DNA of 64,000 nucleotides from Sisyra terminalis (lineage: Eukaryota; Arthropoda; Insecta; Neuroptera; Sisyridae). Positions within the stretch are counted from its first letter, which is position 1, and the number at the start of each line of letters is the position of its first letter. Positions 44,946 through 57,300 of this stretch are shown here, in pieces. The stretch lies in assembly GCA_958496175.1 (NCBI GenBank), contig OY292275.1, positions 6,324,001-6,388,000 on the forward strand, written 5' to 3'. The notes below the pieces were generated by a model. It saw only the letters and a program-made list of their open reading frames with translations. It was not told the origin of the DNA and ran no database searches. A program made the position numbers and the translations under genes.

Positions 44946-45213
44946 CAATTTGAAAACAGAAACAATATTCGGGGCTTTTTCAAGAATTGCCATCTATTTT
45001 CTCCAACTCAAATAAACAACTACAGTATCGTAAACTAATCTCTATCCTAGATCAGGATCTACAGACGCTGCTTGGATGGTTTATGCAAGGTACATCACAA
45101 TTAAAATTAAAAGCAAATTATAAACAAAAGTATTTGTATATATCTATTATAAGAGCAATAAATTTTATTTTATGAAACCAAGTTTAAAAATTATTCAACA
45201 TTTTATTCACATA

Positions 45214-45641
45214 CTAGCTGAACCCCGGCAGACGTTGTCCTGCTAGTCTATGGTTGCAAATAATTAAATTGAATTTAGGAAAAAAAAGCCTGTGAATTAT
45301 TAGAATCATTTCCTTTATCAACCCGCAGCATTCCTTACTGTACCAATTATAAGATATCTTTTAGTTATACATTTATCAATTACGTTTTGAGAAAATTTGG
45401 TCTACCTCTGAAAATCACTACATGATCATAATAATGAAGTATTGGCAGTTTATGGCTATTGTATTGACTGTTGAAAAAGCCGTTTTCTTGTGATCGCAGG
45501 TATGCTACTGACGTAAGAAAAAGATAAAAACAATCTTTGAAGCGGATTGTATATCGTTACAAAATTTGAGTTAAATCGATGCAGAAATTTTTGAGTTTTT
45601 GAAATCTACTAAAACCAATATAACAAATTTATATATGTAGA
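45214..45641 (-). mobile_element. Short non-autonomous Helitron-like element, second family
   Basis: On the minus strand it begins TCTACATATATAAATTTG after an A and ends 'gcaggacaacgtctgccggg' then GTTCAGCTAG before a T. The hairpin GCAG/CTGC lies just inside the 3' end. The 428-bp body is unrelated to the 6,897 family apart from the last dozen bases. It is non-coding and appears complete. Confidence 0.65.
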
Positions 45642-46479
45642 TAAACGATAAATTATTCATTGTTTATTTAAATCAGAAGTTGTCAAAGGTGGCCACCTCA
45701 TGGACCGCAAAAGGCACACCTTGACAATTTTTTCGACCCGTGAGATCCATCAAGCTTTTATAAATGTATACATTTTATAACGACCAAAGTGGTGAAAACC
45801 AATATATTAAAAAATTTTACAGTGTATCTAAATTTAGTTTGGAAAATTTGAGATATAACTTCAAAAGTGACCCACGAAGTTATGATAGCTTTCCGAAGTG
45901 GCCCACAATATCGTTTGGGTTGGCCACTCCTAATTTCAAATATGCTGATTTTTCGATATCTTAAAAAAGAAAATGGATATTTAATTAAAAGGTCCAACTT
46001 AAATTCAATTAATGGGTGTCCTTTTATTTATTTTAATCGACCTTCGTCTAAATGCTACTTTTATTATTAATAAATAAAGATAAATAGGCAACCTTTTCTT
46101 CTGAAGAAAATTAATTGAACTTGATTACAAAGTTTCTATCAAATCAGTAAAACTGTTTTTAAATTAGAACCATAAGTAAAACCAGAATAAAATATTGGTA
46201 CAACTATTTAGTTTAGACTCGTCTGTGACCTTCCTTATACTTTTATTTTGGGCGAAACACTAAAATGTACCTGAAAACAAAATATTATCGACAGCGATAA
46301 CCTGTTCTTGAATTGTACGATAGAATTCTGGTAGATAAATATTTACGTTCGATTTTATTAACCTTTGCTTCATAATGATCAATATTTTGAGTGAAACAAG
46401 GTTAAATTCCAAGCTGGTGTTAAAATTGCAAAGAATTTCCTACCTGATCTCAACGGGTGGTATGCATTAACATAGTAGA
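45642..46479. other. Unassigned; possible hAT-like end at about 45,675
   Basis: 'cagaagttgtcaaaggtggc' near 45,675 resembles a hAT terminus, with 'ggttggccactcctaatttc' near 45,920 as a poor inverted partner. Three overlapping frames at 45,758-46,070 are by-products. No gene is supported. Confidence 0.3.
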
Positions 46480-46640
46480 AGCTTGAAGGCCAAAATGCGA
46501 GAAAGTAATCAAGTATGGAATCGGAAAAAGGTGTTAATGTATTTATAATTGACAACAACTAATAAATACCTCAAACTGGTTCAGATTCCTTAAACGACAT
46601 ATTTAAAGCTGCCATTCTCTCATTTTGGCCTTCAAGCTTT
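46480..46640. repeat. 160-bp inverted-repeat element
   Basis: 'agcttgaaggccaaaatg' at 46,480 and 'cattttggccttcaagct' at 46,621 are inverted repeats of about 25 bp, enclosing about 110 bp of non-coding DNA. The size fits a MITE or a hairpin-forming repeat; no clear target duplication. Confidence 0.6.
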
Positions 46641-47593
46641 TGCATTGTTATTTCATATCAACAGTTGAGCATATACTTGAGTTTTTTGTGTATATATACA
46701 ATTAAATAATATTTTTAATGTATTTAGAAACAAACCAAATTTCAAATATCATTTTAATGTTTCATTAAATTTTTTAGTGTATGATAGTAATATTCAATAT
46801 ATTTAAAAAATAAAGCATTTGCAAATTGCCTACGTTACAGTTGATATGTACTTGAATAATCAAGTATAATAATAATATCATCAATAATCAATATAACATA
46901 AGTTATATACAAATATCAGAGAATTTTATTGAAATATCAGAGAATTCAGTAAATTTCGTATCACCTAAAACTGAATTGCGAAAATTAATTGATATCGGTA
47001 ATATTGCTACATTTTTAATTTTTAAATTGCTAACAATAATTGTTAACAATTAAATTAATAGGTATACATATTATTTTACTTACTTAGATTTACACCTACA
47101 AAACATTAAACATATTAAAACTCATATGCATACAAAAATCCTTAAATTCTGTCCTATTCATGAGTTTAAAGACATACATAGATATTTCTAAACATATTTT
47201 TGTTTTTGGATATTTTGTGTCCCTCGAAATTGTATTATTTTTTGGCCAATTCGATCCTAAGGTCCTATTAATCAGGGACTGGAAGGTTACTGGGAATATT
47301 CCTGATTTCTTCAGTACTTCCTTAAACATAATATTTGTTTTATGCGTCAAACGCCGTCATTTGAAAACAATTGTTATATTTTTGAATATTGGTCAAGGAG
47401 TTTTTAGAATCATTTTGGATCCCATAAACTAAGGAGTATAATGGATCTGGTGGTAGGACTAATTGTGGCAATTTTACTTTTCCACCAGCACAACATAACC
47501 CAGAAGATTCCCTGCTGTATTTTAACACTTTACAATATTGACAAATTATTGTAATTTCTCCAATTGTTCCGAATTGCAATAAATATTAAGTAA
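46641..47593. other. No gene recognised
   Basis: AT-rich DNA. Overlapping frames on both strands at 47,096-47,579 (79-90 codons) have no recognised family. Confidence 0.4.
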
Positions 47594-48538
47594 CTAGCTG
47601 ATCCCCGCAACTTCATCTGCGTAGCGTAGGTGTAGATTATGTTTTCTTTTCAAATTTGCCATTTGTAGTGGTATATGAAAATTTTTATTTTTCTTATTTC
47701 TTTTACGAAAAACATAATCACACCTGAAAACACTATTTTGTCAACTTTAAAAAGACACATTTAATAAACTGTTGCAAAAAATAAAATTGATCTATGTAAT
47801 AATCAATTAATTTTCAAAAAATATTTATAAATATCTAAAGAGAGTATGTCTATTGCGTATAGCTACGGTAGGTATACCTACCGTAGACCAAATAATCTGT
47901 AAATCAATCAGCATCTATACATAAATAAAAAATATCGCCAAGTTCAATAAAGTTGGTCTTAATTATAAGTAAAATAGGGTGACCATGCGACATTTTTCAA
48001 ATAACTTACATTTTTAAACTTGTGATATCTTTCGAATGGAATGTTCAAATTGAATAACTTAAAAAGTTATATAATGGTATTGAAGCAAACTTAAATATGA
48101 AGTCATTTATTTTGATAAGGATTAATCCCAAAGTATAAATAAAAGAGCTTTTATAGCGGTGGCATTTATATATATTTTTTAAAATGAAAAAACACTTATT
48201 GTGACATAACTATAATAGTTAGACATATGCTGTCGCTCTATTTTTTGTAGATAATGATATGTTCTGCAAAATCGTACTACATTATTTTGTTCTATAACCA
48301 ATAGTTTTCGCAGCGCACGCGATAAAAGAATGTTTTTTGGTAATTTTTTCAGACCTTGGGTTACATTATTGGAGTTTTAGTGTGGATCCTTAACTTTTTT
48401 GAAAATTTAATATAGCCTATGTTCACCGGAAACAGTGTAGCTTCCAAACAGTGAAAGAATTTTTCAAATCGGTCAAGTAGTTTCGGAGCCTATTCAACGC
48501 AAACAAACAATCAAATCTTTCCTCTTTATAATAATAGA
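47594..48538 (-). mobile_element. Chimeric Helitron-like element
   Basis: On the minus strand it starts TCTATTATTATAAAGAGG after an A (48,538) and ends 'gcagatgaagttgcggggat' then CAGCTAG before a T (47,594). The 3' 380 bp match the 6,897-7,763 family, while the 5' half ('gattgtttgtttgcgttgaa', 'gaaactacttgacc') does not and is of another common insect Helitron type. The join is near 47,975. Such mixed ends are typical of Helitrons, which replicate by rolling circle and often swap ends. Confidence 0.6.
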
Positions 48539-49879
48539 TAAGTAAATGGCAGTACTTTTGCAAAATCACAGTCAAATAGTTTACCTACTCGGTAGGTAAA
48601 CCATTGGGTATGAAAATATGAACAATTAATAACTTAATATCGAAACATCAATTCTTATAAAAAGCAAAAAAATAATATTGAAATTGAATTACAGTACCAT
48701 TTTAAAAAGGATAAGTACAACTTTTTTTTTAAATTGGGAGATAAAAGTTATTAAATGTTGAATAAATCATACCCATTCATTCGTTCAGTGATTTACAGAT
48801 ACAGATAGATAAGTTACCTGAATACCGTTTCTGTAATTAAGACGGTAGGTATCCTTTTCGCAACGAACCGAAAGGACGATTAAGCATCGCTCGCCAGCTT
48901 TATTCCATACATATTTGGCATTTCACATACAGCAAAACTCTTTCAGATGCATTAAAGGATTAATAATTTATATAAGTAAGTGAAATATCTCTCATCCATT
49001 TAATTAAATTTTCATTAATAATTCCACACTGAAAACACATCGTTTTCAAACCCAAACAAACCTAATCTTTTCTCTCCAACTGTTTATCAAGTAGTTTGTT
49101 AAAATTAAATACTTCCAAGCCTATAAAATACAGTCGAAATCATTTTCATCTAACAAATGAAAATTTGGAAAGGAGAAACATTATAATATGGAAAAGGGAA
49201 TTTGTAAATTGACAATAACACCCCACCGGGTCATTATGAAAAGGGTGGGTTTCATTAAAGTATATATATATATCTAAAAGATACATAAAAGTATAACGCA
49301 CACCAATGTAAATCTAAAGGATCAAAATGTGAACATAATGCCATTGACGATTCATTGTGTAAGTCGTAAATGCTATTTGAAAAGCGGGTCAAATTTGCAA
49401 AGTGGCATTTTCAATGCAGAAGGATGGGACGGGAATATTTTTCATCTTTAATAGGAGGCAGACGAGGCGCAAGGATTCTCTCCCTTGCACATCGAGTTCA
49501 TTCATCTTATTCATCTAAATGTTACAGGAGTGGTGTTGAATAAATGGGATCAGGCTTTATATTCAACTACTTGCACATACAAAAACGTGTTGGCAACGTG
49601 GAAAATTCACGCAACTTTTCTTTTTGCATGTTACAAATACAATTTAAAAACGATTTAATTAAAATTTATTCACCAGAACACGGAGCGTCGCGAATATAAG
49701 GAAACTCTTTGAGACTTATATAAGATAATACTGTAAACTGGTTTCTGTGCTTTTAAGGTGGATTTAACATTGGATTTTCAGTTATAATCTGCAAGGTATA
49801 CGAATCGATAAATACAGAAGCCGCATAGGTAAGTGGTAACAAAATTTGGTGAGTTTTCAACTACTAAAATTGTGAACTG
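48539..49879. other. No gene recognised; relatively unique DNA
   Basis: Less repetitive than its neighbours and somewhat GC-richer at 48,840-48,910 and 49,420-49,510. No open frame or RNA gene that I can support. Confidence 0.35.
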
Positions 49880-51371
49880 AAGAAATGTTGATAATTTCGT
49901 ATTCCACTACGGATCAAATTTTGATAAAAGATTTATACTTAAAGACACAGAAGATATGACTCAGTCAAGAATGAAAGCTCATCAATATTGCCGCATTTGG
50001 GGATAGTAAAATTCAAGATTTACAGATTTACTACAAGGAAAATAGGAACTGGTTGGTATGCCTTGTGATCCGAAGACGTAATTAGCCAATACTTTTTTAA
50101 AGATAATGCGGAAAATTCTTTTACAGTTAATGGTGTGCGCTATCGGAATACGATAACAAACTCTTCATGGAATCAAGTAGAAAATGTGGACATCAGGAAC
50201 CTCTGGTTTCAACAAAACTATGCCACATGGTACACATCAACAGTAAAGTGATTTTTTTTTTGACTTTTTTTGGTCCCATCGTGAAATTTTGTTAGAAATA
50301 CCAAAAAAAAAATTTCCTGAAAGTTTGAGCCCTTAATATTAATTTTAAGTTCTCGACCAAGACGTGTAAAGATTTTCCATTGAAAATACACGGAAACTCT
50401 GATTTTTTATATTTAAATTTCTATATCTCAGCGGCATTTCATGGGATCGCTTTTACCGAAGATGGTTTTTCTCAGACTTAAACGCTCTACAAAAGTGCCC
50501 ATTGCGACAAAGTCGTAACTCACCCCGGTGAGGTAGTACGGGTCACTGAACCTGATTTTTCCATAAAATTCGCGTTTTTTTTGCATTTATCTTGTAAATA
50601 ACAAGAGCTACGGAAAAATTATAAATGAAAAACTTGTAGAGAATTTGATTTCCTACAAAAAAGTTCCTGCAGACCAAATCGCGAAGATCAATATTAAACG
50701 AGATATTAAACGTTGAATTTTATGGAAAAATCAGGTTCAGTGGCCCGTACTACCTCACCGGTGTGAGTTACGACTTTGTCGCAATGGGTACTTGTGTAGA
50801 GCGTTTAATTCTGAGAAAAAACCATCTTCGGTAAAAGCGATCCCATGAAATGCCGCTGAGATATAGAAATTTAAAAATAAAAAATCAGAGTTTCCGTGTA
50901 TTTTCAATGGGAAATCTTTACACGTCTTGGTCGAGGAGTTAAAATTAATATTAAGGGCTCAAACTTTCAGAGAATTTTTTTTTTTGGTATTTCCAACAAA
51001 ATTTCACGATGGGACCAAAAAAAAAAAAGTCAAAAAAAAAAAATCACCCTAATCAACAGAAATAATCGCGCTACTGAGCACCAAATTTACAGACTGCACC
51101 ATTTCAGGACATTAATTAGCCTTCAAGAAGGTAGGATTAAAGACCTCTGAATTACTTCCTTTGGGGACATTTAAAGAGTAAAAGCTACGAGACTAAACCA
51201 AAGACTATTGCAAAATTGGAATAGGAAATACGAAGACAAATAACGAACATGGAGTCTGCGTTTTGCAGAAATTTCATCGATAATCATTTTGAGAATTATG
51301 ACAATCACATTACGTCATGCCACAGGAGTTTGGGCGGTCGTCATTTGGCCGATATAACCTTCCATACATAA
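49880..51371 (+). pseudogene. Tc1/mariner-superfamily (IS630-type) transposase relic, split by an insertion
   Basis: Before the insertion the frames read 'CRIWG' near 49,995, then 'QYFFKDNAENSFTVNGVRYR' and 'NLWFQQNYATWYTST' (50,083-50,243), the region normally carrying the 'FQQDGATCHTA' second Asp, here changed. After it the same frame resumes ('EIIALLSTKFT'), then a shift and a deletion remove the third catalytic block, and the end reads 'TKPKTIAKLE', stop, 'CHRSLGGRHLADITFHT', stop at 51,369-51,371. This is a common insect family of Tc1/mariner-type transposases. It is dead through loss of catalytic residues, stops, deletions and the 808-bp foldback insertion. Confidence 0.8.
50244..51051. 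mobile_element. FB3 foldback element, 808 bp, TSD ATCAACAG
   Basis: ATCAACAG lies directly at 50,236-50,243 and 51,052-51,059. The inserted DNA is a palindrome with arms of about 330 bp and a loop of about 145 bp; it starts 'taaagtgatttttt' and ends 'aaatcaccctA', so the consensus end is TAGGGTGATTTT. The loop has its own less perfect 'ctctacaagtt'-type sequence. It splits the transposase frame at 49,880-51,371. Ends and duplication length fit a hAT-type non-autonomous element. Confidence 0.88.
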
Positions 51372-51478
51372 TAAACCATTTTTTTAATCGATAAAGGAAA
51401 TTCTTAAAATTATGAAAACCCAATTTTTAAGTCTTAAAAATTTTTTATTCCGGTAGAAAAAGTTTTTGACTGAAAAGA

Positions 51479-51509
51479 CTGAAGAAGTCAAGAATGATTG
51501 ACGAAACGT
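51479..51509 (+). ncRNA. Hammerhead-ribozyme-like motif, third family
   Basis: CTGAAGA (51,479-51,485), one extra A, GTCAA (51,487-51,491), a 6-base loop, TTGAC (51,498-51,502) and GAAAC (51,503-51,507). The stem is perfect and the CUGANGA ... GAAA order is that of the hammerhead core, with the same one-base excess before stem II as the motifs at 18,828 and 17,336. Stem III and the cleavage triplet are not clear here. Confidence 0.3.
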
Positions 51510-53344
51510 TGGCGATGAAATAAATAATATTCCACAAAAAGCTTCGTCCTTATTGCCCACAATTTAATTATTATATTGAATTTAACGTTTTTCTTTTGGC
51601 ATTTTTAAAAGAATATTTCTGAGATTTTTGCAAGCAAAGATAAAAATTAACAGCAACATTATGTTTCGATATTAGTTTAGAACACTTTTAAAGCATTTTA
51701 AATTATTTTTAAAACAATTTTTGCCGAACTTTTCGGCAAATTCCCGGACATTCCTGGAATTTCCTCAATACATACAATCCTAGGCTCAGATTATTCATTG
51801 AAAATTTGACTCAATCTCTATTAATACATATTCCTTTCTAGATTCTCTGATTGATTTATTCCTCTTAAATCACATAAAAATAGGTCATTTTTCTGCATAC
51901 AATACGCACATAAACAAAGTTGAAAACTTTGTTCCATATTGTTTCAACAATGCTTTAAAAGCTCGGCACATTTGTCAATATTTCAAACAATTTTCCAATC
52001 ATAGTTTGTTGAATGATATGTATGAAGCAAACAACAAAAGCTTTCAATATGCAACAAAGAAGGTTCATAAAAATTACGGCTACCATGTGCTGTCATGTCA
52101 GAGACAAAAAAGCTCTAAAAAAGCTCATTCTTTCATCCATTCATTTTCAAATAAATAGAGAGACAGACTTTTTGTTATATCAAACGAAACGCTGTGTCGT
52201 ATAGACAAAAGAATTTCCGTTCTGCATTTCTCATTGCTTAATTAATAGCATTTTTTTGTCAAGTCGCTGTGCTGTCAGTGCTCTTTCCACCCCACCACCC
52301 CAAAAAAAAAGCGGCGACATTCAAAAAAATCATATACTTTTTGAGATTTATCTCACTTTTTATTTAAGTATCCCCCAAAGAGATATTTATTAGGATAAAG
52401 TGTCTTGTCTAGTTGTTAGATTTAGTTACAGTCGAGAAATGCCCAATTTATAATAATTTTGTTGAATCGAAAATGTTAACGACAATATTTCTATGTGATA
52501 TTGGATATAATCGAAATGGAACTAAGCGCAGCATTGAACGTTTGAAATAAATCCGCTGAAACGTAGGTATTTTAGCGTTAATAGTGGAAACCGATAACCT
52601 GCTGGTTGAGTATCCGGTTCCTGGTCGAATGCTTTATAAATTATAGCATTTTCCTGAATGCAGTGGTGGTCCATAAAGAACGGTTATAAAAGAAACCAAA
52701 TGACACGAATATACAACGTTCGTTGGTGTATGTTTCTTGTGGCCCATTAAATCCTATAAAATAATATGACCACCCTCCTCGTGATATATGGCACAATGGC
52801 TCTTCCACCCCATTCGACTCCCGCACTCGGTATAGTCGAACAGTTATTTTTGGTCTCATCATTTTTTTCAATAAATAAAATTCGAGTATTTAGTGATATT
52901 TATTTACCATTTCATTAGGTTCCTAAAAAATTTTTTATACATACGAATTTTTATTAGACCTACTATATTTTTTTACAGTTTACCATAAAGAAAGTTGTAT
53001 TATTAGTATGTATTATTGTTTCATTTTGTAATTGAAAAATTAAATTATCTAAAGTACCATATTTTATGGTATTTTTAGGTTCTTCAGTACAAACTTTCTA
53101 TATTTATCTTTCATTATAACGATAACACATTTTATTCATATAAGCACTCTATGTTCAAATGCGTCTGTAGTGATAGGCAATTTGCATTACATACATGTAC
53201 GACGGGTTGTCAACCAGTGAAAAAAAAGTGAAAAAATTCAAACATCATTTCTTTTGATAATTTCACTGTTAATAATACGTGACACAATTCAAAAGCTATT
53301 CCCCGAATTGGACTATAAGAAAAAACTTTAATAAATTTATTCAT
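51510..53344. other. No gene recognised
   Basis: Mostly unique AT-rich DNA; a 76-codon minus frame at 52,641-52,871 and a 63-codon plus frame at 52,013-52,204 are not recognisable. No repeat copies noticed. Confidence 0.4.
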
Positions 53345-54372
53345 TAGGGTGTTTTTTTTTGGGACTATTTTTTTTTTGCTCCCATGCCGAAATTTTGTTG
53401 GAAATACTTCAAAAAAAATTCCCTGAAACTTTGAGCTCTTAATATTAATATTAAGTACTCGCTCACAGCGTGTGAATATTTTCCATATAAAATACACGTA
53501 AACTTTGATTATTTTTTTTTAATTTTTATAGCTCAGCGGCATTTTATGGTATCGCCTCGCTCAAAGTTGGGATTTTTTTACAATTGTATGCTCCACAAAA
53601 GTGCCTATTGCGGCAAAATCGTAATTTACACGGGCGAGGTAGTACGGGTCACTAAACCTAGATTTTTCATAGATTTCTCGTTTTTCTCTCAGTAACTCAT
53701 GAATTACAAGACCTACAGAAAAAATGTAAATGGCAAATTTATAGGAAATTTAATTTCCTACAAAAAAGTTACATAAAACCAAATTGCTAAGATCGATATT
53801 TCTCGAGATATTGAGCCTTGAATTTCTCTTACTATAAAATTTGTACAGATTATTGAGTAAAATTTAAGTAAAAATTTTATAGTAAGAGAAATTCAAGGCT
53901 CAATATCTCGAGAAATATTGATCTTAGCAATTTGGTTTTATGTAACTTTTTTGTAGGAAATTAAATTTCCTATAAATTTGCCATTTACATTTTTTCTGTA
54001 GGTCTTGTAATTCATGAGTTACTGAGAGAAAAACGAGAAATCTATGAAAAATCTAGGTTTAGTGACCCGTACTACCTCGCCCGTGTAAATTACGATTTTG
54101 CCGCAATAGGCACTTTTGTAGAGCATACAATTGTAAAAAAAACCCGACTTTGAGCGAGGCGATACCATAAAATGCCGCTGAGCTATAAAAATTAAAAAAA
54201 AAATAATCAAAGCTTACGTGTATTTTAAATGGAAAATATTCGCACGCTGTGAGCGAGTACTTAATATTAATATTAAGAGCTCAAACTTTCAGGGAATTTT
54301 TTTGGAAGTATTTCCAACAAAATTTCGGCATGGGAGCAAAAAAAAAAAATAGTCCCAAAAAAAAACACCCTA
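53345..54372. mobile_element. FB4 foldback element, 1,028-bp near-perfect palindrome
   Basis: Ends TAGGGTGTTTTTTTT and AAAACACCCTA are inverted repeats, and so is the whole interior: arms of about 498 bp differ at only a handful of positions and meet around a 30-base centre near 53,860 ('tgtacagattattgagtaaa'). Flanking octamers TTATTCAT and GTATTTAT agree at 6 of 8 positions, a decayed target duplication. It shares arm sequence with FB3 (for example 'tagtacgggtcact' and 'gctcagcggcatttt'). A minus-strand frame at 53,210-53,497 is a by-product. Confidence 0.88.
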
Positions 54373-57300
54373 GTATTTATATAACATCATATTTGAATAA
54401 ATATTAAAATAGGATAAAGTGTAATTTGTATTCAATGAATAGATTAAACATATTGGCATGTAGACTAATGTGATTAATTTCGTGTGCGAAAAACAAACGG
54501 AAAAACTGTTTTGAGGCTTCAATGTTGTGTATGTATATGGGTGCGTTGGTGAAAAATATTTTCCGGTGCGGGAAAATTTGATATTCAGCAAACGCTCGTT
54601 TCTATTGAAATTTTCCTCGTATTTTCGCTTGCTTAACTAGTGGTACTTAGATAAAAGTTGAGCCAACAAATAAGATTAGCCATAACATAAAATTTTATAT
54701 ATGTTATACGAATAATATTCTCCTTTGTTATTGGCAGCAAAAAAGTTTCAATTGAAATGAAAGTTTCGATTCGATTACAATATATTGATGAAAGAAAAAG
54801 AAAAAAAACACATAAAAGTTTTTGTTTAAATTATGTTGTTATATAAATTTGTTTTCAGATTGATATAGCATTGGTGGATGGTAGGAGATTTTGCTGAGCT
54901 TTATACGCTGGAAACATATTTTAATTATGATTGATTTCCAAGGGTCAGAATTCATGATAAATTATCGTTTAATCGTTCGATCAATACTGATGGGAAATTG
55001 CATTTTTTTGTGACACTAAAAATTTGCTTAGATATTAAAATGTATTGTTGACGGGTGTGAAAAAATTTCAAAGGGTTTTATAAGCGGTTATGACTAGTTT
55101 GTGATGGATGCGGGTATTGAGATGTCTCTGAAGGAAATTAGATTTTGATGCACGACAATCGATTAAGCATTACAGGGGCGTGTTGACGGGGGTGGATGAA
55201 GACAATGTGCCAAAAGGGGTGTGTGAGGCGGTGGTAACTGTCACCACCCGACGTCACTTGAGTAATGTTCCTATACCAAATCTGAGCATACGATTCCATT
55301 CACTTGAAGAATAATAATATTGAATGTATGTATGGTGAGGAATATATATAGACCACTAACACTATGCTTTATAAATGCATTTATTCGATATCTATACACC
55401 GAAAGCAAAGTTCAATGTTTCAATATTCTTTAAATAGAAATTTCGTGTATCGAACAACGATTTTTATTGAACTTTACCAAATTGTTTTCAAACAAAATTC
55501 TCAATATTTTTCCTCAAATTTTCAGTGATATTTAAACAAAAAATCATTAAAGAAAATGTTTTTTTCAAATATTATCAAAGCTCCTACTAATAAGGTGTAC
55601 ATCCATCAGAAAATTGCAGGAAGTTGATAACTTTCAACAAAAATTCAACGACTTTGGCCTTTAGTTCATACATGTTCAAGTATCCCAACCATTTCCTTCT
55701 AGGAAACATTACGTCAGCTTTTACATTTTCGTGGCCTAATTTCACTTTTGCGTTTAGTTGCGTTAAATCACGTCGCAAGTCCATAGTATGTAAAGGGCAA
55801 TAAATATACGATAACAGAGGGTCCGGAAAGTACTTAGAAGGAAAATAAAGGAAAAGGTCACTGTCGAGGCTGTCAGCTGCGAAATGCAAGAGTTATAAAA
55901 TTGAGATGTATGGGCGGCGAAGTGAGACCAGGCGGACATACAGAAATTCTGACTAAAGTTATTTCCATTTGTGGGTTTCTATTCAACTTCCTAAGTGGTT
56001 TGTTTTAAGATTATAATTAATTTAGTTTCCATGTTTGTTGCCAGACAAAAAGCTTTCCCACCAACTGGCGCAGCAAATGGTTTGCAAAGAGAAGCGTTTT
56101 TCCTCGCAACTTCATTGTCAGAAGTTTGACCAACCAACCGACCATTTATGCTCCATACTAAGTACACGAGAAAAAATCTCTTGAAATATTAATAATCCTT
56201 TCATATAGTGAATATATTGTGCTTAATTTAAATGTTTAGTTGATTCAATAAAGAGTTTAACTCAATACGCTATTTCCTGTTCTTTTAACCAGGCATCGTG
56301 GTACAGTCAACATAAGAAGAAAAAAACTACTGCAGAAGAAATAATTTTTTAAACTACATTCCTCCAATTCAACCATTTTATAACTTTAACATGTGATAAC
56401 TAACTAGTTAACATAGAAGATATATTTCTTTGGTAGGTGTCACTTTAGGGGTTGATATAAAAACCACCCCCAAAAAATATAATTCTCGTTTTGTAGTTTC
56501 TAGTATTGCAAAACTCTTAAAAAAGATATTATAATAAGTTTATTGACAGGGATGTATAGTTTCAATTTCATAAAGATATCTTCAATAGGTACTGAGAAAA
56601 AAAATATTTACGTTAAGAGTTATCACCCCCATTATTCCCTTACTATGGTGATTAGGGATGTGAGATAAAGTATATGGTTATCTTAAATGAAAAATAGAAA
56701 AATAATTTTCAGATACTTAATACGCTAGATCCTTTTGAGCAGTATTTATTTTACGTAGATATTTTTCCTTTAATCTAATCTATACCAATATTCGGGACTC
56801 TAAAAATTGTTTTTTTTCTTTTTGACTCAAAAATGTTTGTAACGAAATTTTGTATTCAAGTCCAAATTTTTGTTCTGCACAAGATAGGGTATGAAAATTA
56901 ATATCAAAGTATGAATCATTGTACTCATATAACGACAAAAATCTAGTTAACATAATCGTGTGAGGTATCCTTGAATAAATCTATTGGAAATAATAACATA
57001 GTATCATTAAAAAAAATCATTTTAATCGATAGATTGTGAGATATACACTTATAAAAATGTAAAGATCGTGATTCTGGTACCAAGGAGGCCTAAACAAAAA
57101 GTATTGTCCACATGTTGGAATTTCTCGGAGATTAGGTTTAGGGTATCTTCCAAGCGACCTAACTAGTAAAATTTGTTCTTTTTGTTAACTTCGCAATCTA
57201 GAGAGTCTAGAGTCCAATATTCCTTTGTAAACGTGACAAAAGTAATAAAATTTCCAATATTTAACAAAATTCATCAAAAATTATGTCTAAGTCATGCAAT

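Noticed and set aside
45675..45945. Possible hAT MITE suggested by 'cagaagttgtcaaaggtggc'
   Set aside because: The right end matches poorly and no 8-bp duplication could be found.
53210..53497. 95-codon minus-strand open frame, similar in translation to frames at 50,896-51,150 and 32,581-32,814
   Set aside because: All three fall in arms of related foldback elements; the similarity is that of the repeat DNA, not of a protein family.
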